Of a DNA stretch of 64,000 nucleotides, positions 1 to 10,760 are shown piece after piece. This stretch comes from Viscum album. Lineage: Eukaryota > Streptophyta > Magnoliopsida > Santalales > Viscaceae. The stretch spans positions 274,138,250 to 274,202,249 of the forward strand of contig OY728153.1 in NCBI GenBank assembly GCA_963277665.1. Reading direction: 5' to 3'. The translations under genes and the position numbers were made by a program. The notes below the pieces were generated by a model. That model saw only the letters and a program-made list of their open reading frames with translations. It did not search any database and was not told the origin of the DNA. Within the stretch, counting starts at the first letter, position 1. Each line of letters begins with the position of its first letter.

Positions 1-279
1 GGAACAAGACTAAATGAACCAGACAAAAAAATATGACATTAATGTTGGGGTGGACACGGTTGACATGGAGATAAGGGAAGTGTTACAAATGGTGAAGGGT
101 GAAAGTCAAAATTTTCTTCCTTTATCAACTGATACACTATCTAGACAATTTTTTTTAATTTTTCAAGTTCCTTAATGGTGTAGAAGTTCCATAGGGGTAT
201 TCATAAAATATCAATAATGTCATTTCAATGAGTAATTTGAATTTATAGGGTCTAAAGTCACATTTATATCAATTTTTTT

Positions 280-480
280 GTGAAAGATTTAATTATTGGA
301 TCTTTACATTGCATTGTTTCTAAAAATTTACAACATACATTAATTGGACTTCTCTTATTTTTCAAATCTATATGTAGTAAAGTTATAGAATTGATGAATT
401 TTATAATCATTAATAATAAAATTGTTTTCATATTATGTGATTCACATATATGGTTCCAAGGATATAAATCAAATTTATGA
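280..480 (+). pseudogene. TNP2 fragment: DUF4218 region
   Basis: This open stretch of 66 codons has no ATG and ends at a stop. It reads like the beginning of DUF4218, the domain after the catalytic core of CACTA TNP2 transposases: a hydrophobic run followed by FKSICSKVIE and, about 15 residues later, an ILCD-like segment matching the family's 'FF..ICSKV....L....ILCxLE' pattern. The family excises and reinserts CACTA elements in the nucleus. The expected 'FPPSFFD' continuation is missing, and the DUF4216 piece follows almost at once in the same orientation. It is a broken remnant, not a working gene. Confidence 0.6.
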
Positions 481-544
481 AAATATGTTATAATTATTCA
501 TTATTAATCAAATATATGAGTGGGATTATACAAAATTTTAACTA

Positions 545-751
545 TTGGTTTTCCATTGCAAATGGGATAACACTAGGAGTGAAATTAAATCTAATGAATT
601 GGGCTACATGAAGGTGTATTTTAGTGTGGAAAGGTATAAGGAAAAACTATTCATATTGGCCTCACAAGTAGGGAATGTATTTTATGTCCCAAATCTAGAA
701 AATAGGAATTGTCAATTATTCTATTGGAGACTAGAACAACGACAAGTTTAG
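545..751 (+). pseudogene. TNP2 fragment: DUF4216 domain
   Basis: The 68 codons match the DUF4216 domain at the end of TNP2-type transposases: FHCKW near residue 3, then 'ELGYMKVYFSVERY', then FILASQVGNVFYVPN around residues 36-50. In the family these are 'FKCxW', 'xxGFTxVxxxxxY' and 'FILAxQxxQVFYVxD'. The reading frame opens at a TTG and has no ATG, so it is the inside of a longer gene. A related copy begins at 9844, exactly where the right end of another CACTA element lies. The function of DUF4216 is not known to me; it is diagnostic of CACTA elements. Confidence 0.75.
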
Positions 752-1030
752 ATGAAAATTCAATTGAGGATGACCCTTTTATTGCGAGATAACAATAATT
801 TCACAGTGGTCCCAATGTAGATAGTGTCTTGTACGTTAGAGGGGAACACATGGATGGGATTTGGATACTTGATAGAGGAGGAAAATATCTTTAACCTTTA
901 AAGGAAGAAGATAGAGTTCAATGAACATGATAAATAATTTTTTAATATACCATGTTTTTCTTCATAATATTATGTGTTATATACTTTATTTAAATAATAT
1001 ATATTAAATTATCAACTACTTATAAAGATA

Positions 1031-1640
1031 ATGACTTCTTCACATGTTGATGTGACCAATCCTGAGGAAGAACACAATGTTGAAGTTAAAACTGAGGAAT
1101 TGTTAGGGGATCAACAACACATGGATGAAAAAAAGTCACATAGAATAACTGTGTTAACTAAAGTTATCAAGGAAATAATAAAAGGTATTAAATTTAAGGT
1201 TAGATGCAATAAATGTGGACAAAATGCTGACCCCAACAAGTTAATGTTCATTAGTTACATTGGGGTCACAACTTGAATGCATGTGACAATTGATATAGAT
1301 ACGTGACACAATATTGTGACTGCATTGAAGACAACTATTTGGGAAGATATTAGGATAATTTTATGATATAATTTCTTGATTTTACCAAAAAAATTATATA
1401 GTGAAAAATAGATTTAATTTTCATTATCCCTTATAGAGTCTGTTTATTTCAAATGTTTTTTGTAATAAATTTGTATTAAGGATTATTAGAAAAGATCATA
1501 GAGCCTTTATGACCCTTCTAACAAAGAGGCGTCTTAGGGATGATGAGGGGAATGTAAAGCCTCACACACTAGATTCGTATGCACACATTATAAATCAAGA
1601 AACAAGGAAATATTTTATTAAACATCAACAAAATTGAACA
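1031..1640 (+). pseudogene. TNP1-like (Transposase_24, Ptta/En/Spm) gene, broken
   Basis: An ATG at 1031 opens 81 codons. An acidic N-terminus is followed by a block with CNKCGQNADPNK and SYIGVTT, which matches the 'N.yGQPvgpN...l.SylG...R' signature of the plant Ptta/En/Spm transposase family, the second protein of CACTA elements. After the first stop the same frame continues with the family's 'IDIDTWHN' and 'TTIWEDI' equivalents near 1285-1340 and a 'KPHTLDSYAHIINQETRKYF' equivalent near 1555-1620. A Trp codon has become a stop in the D-T-W-H-N block. The diverged sister copy at 17261-17870 keeps the Trp, which supports the reading. In the family this protein binds the element's subterminal repeats. 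Confidence 0.7.
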
Positions 1641-1798
1641 TTTGTGACAAGTTATTTGTAATGGACTTACATTCTAGCAATTAACCTAAAATATTTATTT
1701 TTTGTAACTTATTATACCATCTATAAAAAAAATTTAACGTGATATGTAATAGTGATGGATATGAAGTCTGATGTTATTATTCATATCGATATTACCTG

Positions 1799-2879
1799 CA
1801 CTATGGCAGAAGAATTTTATTAGAGATGTACAATATATTTCATCACAATAAGTTATAATACAAATCTCTTAGTGATGGAATATCCTTCTTGACTACTCTG
1901 TCGCAAAAAACTAAAAAAATCGCATTGCTCACTTCCCCCCTTATTTTCTCCCCCCATCATGTATCCCTCCTCGTTGCATATCCCATTGATCTCCTCTATC
2001 CTTCCATATTTTTCCTTATTTTTTTGGAAATTGAGGTTCGAATCCCCTAGGTACAGACTCCACTTCCCCCCCTTCTTTTTGTGATTCCCCCTCCCCACTC
2101 GCTACAATTGGTTCATCCAAACCTTAGTTCAAAACATTTACCCATTTTTTGTGGTTTATTCAATATTTAGGGTTCTTATGGGTTTATTCTTCCCCATTTG
2201 GGTGTCCTTCATTAAAGAAAATGCATTCTGGCTTCCCATGGGTTGATTAGGCTCGATTGGAGTTAGGTTTCCCAATGTTTAACCTTTATATTTAAGAACA
2301 TAGTTATGTTCCATCAATGCCTTTGTTCCTTTTGAGTTTCATAGATATTTTCAATTTAATTATTGTTCACAAGATGTTTTGTAGGGTAGTTTCCATGATT
2401 TTAAAGACTTCATTAAAATTAAATGATTTTTTGAAAATCTTTTATTTAAGGATTTCTCATCATAAGCTACACGCTTTGTTTGAGCCTCATGTTATTATTG
2501 TATATTTGATCTTGGGTATATTTTGAGGTGTGTGTGATTATAGATTTACGATTATATAATTCAATACTGGTTACTTATTAAAGTTTGTAGGGAGGTGAGA
2601 TAATGTTTTGAGATTGTATGATAAACCTAGGGCGCCTTTGACCTGAGAATCCATATGTCATTTACCATGATGATTTATTGATATGTTAACTTATATGGTT
2701 CCTTTTATGTTTGAACTATTACAAAGAACAGTATGTAATACTTGAATTTATTCAATATGTTCATGCTTCTTGATTGCATTAATTATTTTAGTGTTCCATA
2801 TCATTCTTTAATGATGTTCAATTATCATTCTTATGGTAATTGATCTTTTCCCATGTTTAAGATCAGTTATCATGTCTTT
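1799..2879 (+). other. 5' subterminal region and leader of CACTA element B
   Basis: From the candidate CACTATGG terminus the sequence carries tagtgatgg/catcacaat-type motifs, then a run of C- and T-rich sequence (1930-2100) and T-rich sequence to about 2880. A similar layout, terminus followed by a C-rich leader, is seen at 57667-57940. Short reading frames here on either strand (1853-2098 minus, 2317-2526 plus) show no recognisable protein. Nothing else is supported. Confidence 0.4.
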
Positions 2880-4330
2880 GTAATATTTATTAAAATTCTC
2901 GAAATAATTAATAAATAATAAGTATTACTTAATAAATAAATTTTATAAATAATAGAAAAAATGTAACAACTTGCAAAAAATATAAAAAATACTATCAATT
3001 ATTAAAAAATCGAAATAATTTGTAATAATTAAAAAATTAGTAATAAATTTTAAAATATTATCAATAATTACTAAATAATTAGTCAATATTAGTAATAATT
3101 AGTAAATGTTAGCAGTAATTAGTAGATATTACTAAATTATGATAATTCATAATAAATTATATATATATATATTTGTATATATTGATAATTATTAATAACG
3201 AGAAATATTTTTTAAAAATTTAGTTATAATTAATAAATAATTAGTATTTCTTAATTAGTAAGAAATAAATAAAATTATTAATAATTAGTAAAAAAAATTA
3301 TAATGAATTGTAAAAAAATATAAAAAATACTAACAATTATTAAAAAATCATTATAAATAGTAAAAATTTAGTATTAATTAAAAACTATAATAATAATTAC
3401 ATAATATTTAATAATTGATAAATTATTAGTCAATATGAGTAATAATTATTAAATTTTAGAAATAATTTGTAAATTTTAGCAATAATTTGTAAATATTAAA
3501 AAAGCATGACAATTTATAATAAATTATAATAAAATATATGAAATTTTGATAATTATCTAAAATTAGTAACAATTATTAAAAATTTAGTAATAGTTAATAA
3601 ATAATTAGTATAACATAATAAATTTTTGTAATAATTAGTAAAAATTAATAAATATTAGTAATAATTAGTAAAAAATTTGTAATAACTTTTGAAAAAATAT
3701 AAAAAACTAAAAATTCTTAAAAATTAGCTATAATTAGTAAAAATTTGGTAATAATTAAAAATATTACTATTAATTATTAAATAATCTGTAATAATTTATA
3801 AATAATTGGTCAATATTATTAATAGTTAGTAAATTTTAGTAATACTGTGTAAATTTTAGTAAATTATGATAATTTATAATAAAATGTTGAAAATATTAAA
3901 AACATTAAAAATATTAATAATTAGTAATAATTCATAATTTTTTTGTAATAATTAATTTTTTTTATTTATTATTAAATAAATTGTAATAATTAAGAAATAA
4001 TTATTCAATATTAGTAATAATTATTAAATATTATTAATAACTTTTAAATATTAGTAATAATTATGATAATGTGTAATTCCATGTAAAAAAATAAAAATAA
4101 AATTATTAAAAATTGTTAATATTTTTTAAATATTTAGTTATAATTAATACAAAATTTGCGTTTCTTAATAAATATTTTTAATAATTAGTAATGATTAATA
4201 AATAATAATAATGATTAGTAAATATTATTAATAATTCATGATAAGTAGTCATAATTATCCATAATTAAATTTTAGTAATAATATGTAATAATTAGTAACA
4301 ATTAGTAACAATTATTCCTTTTTGTTATTT
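2880..4330. repeat. AT-rich degenerate array (units around TTAGTAATAATTAGTAA)
   Basis: About 1.45 kb is built almost only of A and T, with endlessly varied copies of 'attagtaataattagtaaat'-like words; G occurs mainly in the recurrent 'tag'. Unit lengths of roughly 10-20 bases drift and no long regular period is visible by eye. It lies between the leader and the first TNP2 homology of CACTA element B, so it probably occupies an intron or leader of that element. No coding potential is seen. Confidence 0.8.
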
Positions 4331-4439
4331 TTTAGAAAACCATAGACTCAAGAAGTAGAAACAAATTTCTATTATTCAATTGTGATTGGATAAATAATCA
4401 AAAAATACTAATAGATCAGGTATAAATCCACTCTACATT

Positions 4440-7400
4440 AAGCATGTTGAAACATTTATATCAATTTCATTTTCATATTCAGAAATGGTTTTTAAAGGAA
4501 GAATTAAATTTCCATCTAAGAAATGTGATCATAGGATATTTAAAAACTTTTATAATTTTGGAATTTATCTACTATGTTTTGGTTTTTTGAAAGATTATAT
4601 TTTTGGGTTTCAACATGGTGAATGAAATTAAGTAGAAAATACAAATTTTTTAGTTCCAGATCAATTATCTCAGAATTTAATGCATGTTGTTTCTAGACCA
4701 TCTATCTGGGAAATAATAACTCAAAATAATATTTGGAATCCTAAATCAAAACTATATCATTTTTATAATTTGCTGAAATATGTTGAGGAGGCCTTATATC
4801 TGGGATGCAAGATAAAAAAACTCATAACTGTTATAAAATTTATGGCTATTAAATCAGATTTTGGAATGTCAAATAGTTCTTTTGATCAAATATTTTATTT
4901 TATTTAAATCATTGTTTATTAATGGAAATATATTACCTATAAGTTTATATGAAAGTAATAATTTGTTCCATAATTTGGGTCTTAATTATTAGAAGATTCA
5001 TGCATGTTCAAAGGAATGCATCTTATACCATGGTGATTATGAATCATTAGTTAATTATCAAACATTTAGAGAATCAAGGAATAAAAAGTTACAATAATGA
5101 ATGTCTATATTTCCTATGAAAAATTTTATGTTTTTCCAATTACACCCCATTCACATTATCAATTTATGTCACAAAACAAAACTACATTGATGACATGAAA
5201 TAAATCAAATATTTTCATTAGTAAAAACTTAAACCATCCATGTGATGGTGATTCATGGAAACACTTTGATCAAGTTCATCCTTATTTTGTTTTGTAACCT
5301 CATAACATACGTTTGATTCTTTCTGTTGATGTTTTTTATCTATTTGGCGCATATGACTATCAATATTCTTGTTGATCTATTTTCATAACTCCACATAACT
5401 TACCTCCTTTGATTCTGATTAAGGAACCACACACACAGACACACACACACACACATATATATATATGGTGTTTTTAATTCCAATAAATCCAAATAATAAT
5501 ATCAATTTTTATTTTAATCCATTAATTAATGAGTTATTTTCATTATGGAATGATGGTTTAACTATATATGATATAGTTTCATATCATAATTTTCCACTGA
5601 AAACTATATTAATGTGGAAAATCATTGACTTTCTAGTATATGGTATGTTAACTGGATGGAGTACACATGGTTTAAAATCATTTTTGTAATGCATGGATGA
5701 TAATAAAGAATTTATTCTTATCTATATAAGAAAGACTAGTTTTTTTTAAAATTCTTCGTATATTTCTTCTTTTGGATCACCCTTTACAAAGGAATAGAAA
5801 TATTTTTAAAAAAGGTATAATTAAAAGAGACAAACCTCTAGTAGTGTTCTTAGGTATTCAGGTAAAATATATTGTCTCTTCGTTAACTCCTATTGATTTT
5901 TTACCAACTAAAAATGTACAAAAAATATATGGTTTTAAGAGAGATCATAATTGGATAAAGAGAATAATTTTTTAGGACTTTTCATATTAGTATGATTTTT
6001 TAATTCCTCACAAGTGATATGTAATGAATATTACAAAGAATTATTTTGATAACATATTTTATAATGTGTTGGAAACACACAGTAAAACCAAATATAATAT
6101 AAAGGAATAGTTAGATCTTTCCCAAATTTACAGGAATCTCAAACTAGAGTATTTGAAAATGAAAGATCACAAAATTTAGTGAATTTAAAAGTATCTTAAG
6201 AACTTTATAATTTTTTTATTTATTTTATCAATGGATTACAGATTTTAGTTTACCCGATAGTTATGCTTATAATTTTTCTCATTGTATTATAAATGGACAT
6301 ATTACCCTGTTATAAATTCATGACTAACATGTCGTAATGGAAATTATACTACCTGTTGGTCTTAGAGGGATATTGGATTCTTAAATCTAGGATGTGTTGA
6401 CTGAAATATCAAATTTATTCTGAGCTATTCATGTGGAAACATTAGATTATGATGCATTGAGAATGATTTAAAAAATTTTGTTTTGATTTTATGTAAATTG
6501 GATAAAATATTCTCATCAGCCTTCTTTAACTCAATAAAACATTTAATATTAAATTTTTTTTATAGGAAATTAAATGTGGAGGGATGGTACAAATTCTGAT
6601 AAATTCACTCATTTGATATATGTATACAAAAATTGAAGAAGAAAGTATGTGACAAATCATCGATCAAGGGTTAATTACAAAAGCATACTTGTAGGGGGAA
6701 ATTTTAATTTTATGATATTATTATTTTTATTATAAATATCTTACAAAACATAATCCCATGGATCACAGTGAGAAAAATGTTGATGATTTTATGGACCATC
6801 AATTGTCAGTTTTTAATCAACATGATCTTGGTTTTGGTGGTTATTATGAATGATGGAATTAAAATAAATAACTACACAAATCTCATACATATGTTCTTAT
6901 CAATTGTGAATAAATGATGTGATTTTTCCAGTAATTACTTATTATTATTATTATTTTAAAAAATTTAATAGATAAATATATTTATATTATTCATTTTTTT
7001 AGACTATATGATGATCCTATCGAGAAAAAAAATTATAAAAATTACCCCTATTTATCTTGAGGAACATTGACAATATAAATTTTCATATTGGTTTCAAAGA
7101 GTGGTAAGTTAAGATATTAATGGTGGAACATTAACTCAATTTATTAATGTTATCTATTATTAATAATTTTTATTGTTTATATGCAACATGACATGAAAGT
7201 AAAATTTATTATCAATTATGTGTGCTAAAAGACTCCCCATCTAAATTGGAAAAACATTATTATTCATATGTGGTTAGTGGAATTAAATTTCATATATTCA
7301 CATATGGTGAATCAAAGAAATCAATGAATATTAGTCTGTGTTTGAAAGGATATAACAATAAATAAAATGAAGTTGTATTTTTCGATATGCTAAATGAAGT

Positions 7401-7900
7401 AATTGATTTATTCTATCTATAATCAAATTATGTAACAATTTTTAAATGTCATTAGTTTGATACTGATCAAGGGTTTTGAGTTCATCCATGACATGGAGTC
7501 GTTGATATTAAATATAAAAATATCCTTGCCAAAAATGAACCATTTATGTTGGAACATCAAGAAAATCAAGTTTATTATGAAAATTATTATAGTATTTAGA
7601 GATATTTATGTAACTAATGGAGTTTATTAAAAATAAAATCTCATGATAGTCAGTTTATGGAAAATTAAAATGGTTTTATGAAATTGAAACATATTTAAAT
7701 TCTTTATGAAACATTTCCAAATACCTCTCTTACTTGATGAGATATAAATATCAATGATGAAACCCCTAGTAAAGGGTCAGTGATATTGATAATGTTTATG
7801 AATTAATAAGGGATGATGAAACTAAAAGTTGTATGGAAGTTTATGATTTTAAAGAGAAATATGAATAAATTTTCATTGATTAACATAAGGATGAAGATGA
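4440..7900 (+). pseudogene. TNP2-like transposase of CACTA element B (many stops)
   Basis: TNP2 is the catalytic transposase that binds the ends of CACTA elements and moves them. Homology appears in the expected order but in shifting frames. Near 4800-4895 there is 'LITVIKFMAIKSDFGMSN' (N-terminal block). Near 5215-5290 there is a 'HPCDGDSWKHFDQVHPYF' block. At 5465-5689 comes the core (Transposase_21/Tnp2) with 'NPNNNINFYFNPLINELF' and 'YGMLTGWSTHG'. At 5772-5975 there is 'HPLQRNRNIFKKG' and a 'KRDHNW' block. At 6450-6540 there is DUF4218 ('LCKLDKIFSSAFFNSIKHL'), and at 7270-7620 DUF4216 ('FKCH*FDTD', 'NEPFMLEHQENQVYY'). A CA/TA microsatellite replaces coding sequence at 5427-5466. The full-length family protein is near 1,000 residues, so the span fits. 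The gene is inactive. Confidence 0.75.
5427..5466. repeat. (CA)n-(TA)n microsatellite inside the TNP2 pseudogene
   Basis: A run of CA dinucleotides with one GA interruption passes straight into a run of TA. It stands where related TNP2 genes encode the '..LCMK..Y..MSL' block; compare the copy at 63840-63880. It therefore expanded in, or replaced, former coding DNA. Confidence 0.85.
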
Positions 7901-7979
7901 TGAAAGATCTATTAATTTCTTGTATTTATTAGTTTTTTATATTTGAGATCTATATTAACAATTATTTATAGGTAAGATT

Positions 7980-9480
7980 ATTTGTTTCAAATGATTGGAT
8001 ATGGTCTAGATGATATGTTCCATTACCTCATTGATGATGAGATTCTTCATGATGAGCCCAATGATCATTCATATGACCAGTAATATGTTGCCACAACACT
8101 GCCTATTAGGAGAGGGTGTGACCATGATTTATTGATGAATTCATACCCTATTCTCGAAAGATGTTCATCTCTTGATTTTGATTAAAAAAAATTGGTGGTA
8201 TGTTCAATTTTTTAGGTTTTTTATTTTTTATTTGTTTTTTTATTAATTTGTTTCATAATATTCTGATTATTTGTTTGTATTTAAACATATTTCACATTTA
8301 GATATTGGGAAGGCTAGTGAGATTCTAAAACATTATTTTTCTAAGTCATCAGTTTCATGGGATTAGGTTCGCATTGTTGTTCGATATTATATTTTTGACC
8401 ACTAAATTATACATTCATAAATAATATATTTTATTTTAAAATTATTTAATTAGTAACATTTTTTCCTAGTAGAATTTGTAGTCTCTGATAGATTATAGTA
8501 GGATATATCCTATCTATGAGGCATAAGAGACTTGTATATGTGAACATTTTCATCATTTTTTAAATAACCTAAGAAATAGATCCATGGATACAGCTTTTGT
8601 TACTATTTTCTACCAGTCTTTCTTCTCTCATTGACTTGATATATCTCAACCCACGTATGGGATGGATTGTGCTACTATTAGATAGGATATATTTTTAAGA
8701 GGATTTCATCATATATATGGAAAAACTAGGAGAGGTAAGAGGTCATACATAGGTTTGGGAGTCATGCATTTAGTATACATCAACTACATATTGTAAGTAA
8801 TATTATTTATTAATGTATATACAATTAAAATATAAAATTATTTATATATTATACATGAAACTATTGGATCCTACATTATAGAGTTTTAAGTTTAGAAGAA
8901 TATGTACACAAATCCCATTATAGGAAAACTTTTTATTGACAAATAATGCTATATTATGGTTAGTATTTTTTTATTTTTTACTTAAAATAATTTTATTTTA
9001 ATTTTAATTTCTAATTATATTTGAAGGAAACATATGAAACTATGACTTCTCATACAAGAGAGAGTCAATCCTAGACTAAAGGAGATTCCATGTGTGATTC
9101 AGGTTTTGATGAATGGGCATGGATATGGGTGACCATGCATGGTTTTGAGAAAGATTGTGTGACTACTATTGGTTCATGATTGAAACCTACTAGTTATTAT
9201 GGTTATTTTATGATGGCAACACTCAGCTCAAAGGGAGATCATGCATATTTTTTTTTTCATATGTTGCATAGTATGAAGATAGGTTGCGATATTAGGATGA
9301 GATTATACAGGGCATATAGATAGAGTGGTGGGATGATCATGAGTAGAAACTTCAGGGAGATGAGAAGATTTGGGAGTATATGTGATGTCTTACACATGGT
9401 ACCGACATGGAGTTTCCTATTATTGACCCTTCGGGTGACCCTCCTCCCCAGGATACCAACGGGTCTCCATTTCTTATAGT
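7980..9480 (+). pseudogene. Second gene of CACTA element B, probably TNP1-like
   Basis: Downstream of TNP2, in the same orientation, lie scattered protein-like stretches. An acidic block near 8025-8080 reads 'IDDEILHDEPNDHSYD'. A His/Glu block near 9030-9070 follows a run of introns or decayed sequence, and a C-terminal-like stretch near 9390-9460 reads 'HGTDMEFPIIDPSGD' and then Pro-rich. Position and composition suggest the TNP1/Transposase_24 partner gene, but the diagnostic GQ..PN signature seen at 1031-1276 is not found here, so the call is partly by context. Introns cannot be placed, and several stops interrupt every frame. Confidence 0.4.
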
Positions 9481-9559
9481 GACAACCATTTATTTTAGTT
9501 TGAAAAACATATTATGTGTGAAATAGTATAATTATATTGTGATTTTTTAATATAATTTT

Positions 9560-9846
9560 TTAATGTTTTTTTCTAAATTAGTTATTTTTCAATTATTTAT
9601 TTAAATATTTTTTTAATCTACTTATTTGAAACAAATTAAAAATTTGTTGCAATTAAATTTTTAATCATTTTATGAAATTATTTTCGATGTAAATAACCCT
9701 TCATCAAGAATAATGTTTTTATGATTGATAATAAATAATACTCATTTTTATGATGCCAATTTCTATAAAAGTTTGTTGTAATGAACTCCCATCACAAATG
9801 AATTTTAGTGATGAGAATCCATCACAATAAAATAAAAAATATAGTG
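9560..9846 (+). other. 3' subterminal region of CACTA element B ending in TAGTG
   Basis: AT-rich sequence with repeated short words around 'atcacaaatg', 'ttagtgatgag' and 'catcacaata' (9785-9830) ends in 'aaatatagtg'. TAGTG is the complement of the CACTA terminus. Immediately to the right begins sequence homologous to the DUF4216 gene at 620-750, so the boundary is sharp. Confidence 0.5.
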
Positions 9847-10062
9847 TAAAAGGGTATAAGAAAAACTTCTCATAATGGAATCACAATTAGTGTAGGTATT
9901 TTATGTCTCAGATCCAAAAAACATGAATTGGTTAATTATTCTATTAGATATTAAAATAATGGTAGGGTCAGATGAAAAATATATTTAGGATGCCCCTTTA
10001 ATTAAGAGATCATAATCATTTCATGATGATAAAAATGTAAATAGTTTCTTATATATTAGAGG
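9844..10062 (+). pseudogene. CACTA element C, DUF4216 remnant left of the LTR-element insertion
   Basis: The sequence is a diverged copy of 618-842: the 'gtataag..aaaac' start, the FYV-like block and the following spacer can be matched base by base with a few indels. The match breaks at 10062 and resumes at 17071 ('aaaggggatc', against 'agaggggaac' at 836-845). This shows that the 7 kb between is an insertion. The upstream half of the TNP2 gene is missing, replaced by the end of CACTA element B. Confidence 0.7.
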
Positions 10063-10743
10063 TTAAGGGTTTTGTTAAATTATAATAACATTCACCATAT
10101 CAGGAAGAACTAATTAAAAACCCTTGTTTGAGGAACTCCATGCAAGATAATATGAAAATGTGATTAAAAAATGAATAATTTGTATTGTAAATGAGTGTAA
10201 TTTACACTGAAGAGAATTTGATACATCTTATTCTCCATGTGCGTGTGATAAAGATCATTGATTAGAAAAAAGAATCCAACCTATGTGGTGCATCCAAATG
10301 CTAAACTGAATCATTTTATATTAAGATGGGATTCACCTTTTCTCCACAGTATTCTAGTACCTCTTTATAAAAACGAGGAATATAAAAGTGTGTTATGGGT
10401 TTGGGGTAGTTTTTTCAAAATATTCACACATTGCCATCATACGGATGTAGGGTTTATATAGAACCTAAAAACCCTCAAAGGTGGTGATTTTATTAACTTG
10501 TGCATTAAAATTCATGTATAAATTCCATAGAAGGTTTATAAATAGTATACAACTACTTCATGTACTCTTTATATAAATATGAAATGGTTTCATTTAGTAA
10601 TAGCTTACATGGGTAATATGTTTCGTGTGTCTAGTACACATGAAATATATACCCAATTCATGAAAATCATAATTTTCATGAAATATATATATATATATAT
10701 ATATATCATATATATATAATTCTTTATGGAATATTTCCAATAA
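10063..10743 (-). repeat. Left LTR (3' LTR) of the non-coding LTR element
   Basis: It is matched along its length by 16407-17070: shared blocks include 'gataatatgaaaatgtga', 'attcaccttttctcca', 'tagggtttatata' and 'tttcatttaataatagctta'-like sequence, ending in an AT run and 'atttccaata'. An (AT)n run at 10682-10708 is longer than in the other LTR. A minus-strand TATA-like box lies near 10450-10460. Confidence 0.8.
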
Positions 10744-10760
10744 TATCCCACTTGCACTAA
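10744..10760 (-). other. Polypurine tract next to the left LTR
   Basis: Plus-strand 'atcccacttgcactaa' reads 'TTAGTGCAAGTGGGAT' on the minus strand, directly before the LTR. This is the typical plus-strand priming tract of plant copia-type elements, so it fixes the orientation. Confidence 0.6.

Larger units (their letters stand above)
1..1690 (+). mobile_element. CACTA (En/Spm) element A, 3' part, left side cut by window edge
   Basis: The stretch holds, in plus order, a DUF4218 piece, a DUF4216 piece and the start of a TNP1-like gene, which is the usual order in plant CACTA elements. DUF4218 and DUF4216 lie only about 70 bases apart, whereas intact TNP2 proteins have a long segment between them, so an internal deletion is likely. 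A diverged second copy of the right half is found at 9844-10062 and 17071-17880. I see no clear TAGTG terminus on the right; the recognisable homology fades near 1640-1690. The assignment to CACTA rests on domain similarity recognised by eye. Confidence 0.7.
1799..9846 (+). mobile_element. CACTA (En/Spm) element B, nearly full length
   Basis: A stretch of about 8 kb has the layout of an autonomous CACTA element: a candidate CACTA terminus at 1799, a C-rich leader, an AT-rich array, a TNP2 gene (4440-7900), a TNP1-like gene (7980-9480) and a right end in TAGTG at 9846. Short motifs of the kind tagtgatgg/catcacaa occur just inside both ends (1843-1880 and 9790-9826), as expected of subterminal transposase-binding repeats. 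The right terminus is better supported, because homology to the CACTA fragment at 545-751 starts at that point. The left terminus is tentative: I find no matching 3-bp target duplication. Many stops show that the copy is dead. Confidence 0.6.

Noticed and set aside
2030..2050. tRNA-like T-arm word 'gaggttcgaatcccc'
   Set aside because: No acceptor stem, D arm or anticodon arm can be placed around it, and the surroundings are the C-rich leader of a CACTA element.
1853..2098. 81-codon minus-strand frame in the C-rich leader
   Set aside because: A Gly/Lys/Asn-rich product of purine-rich complement with no family resemblance; it lies in a transposon end.
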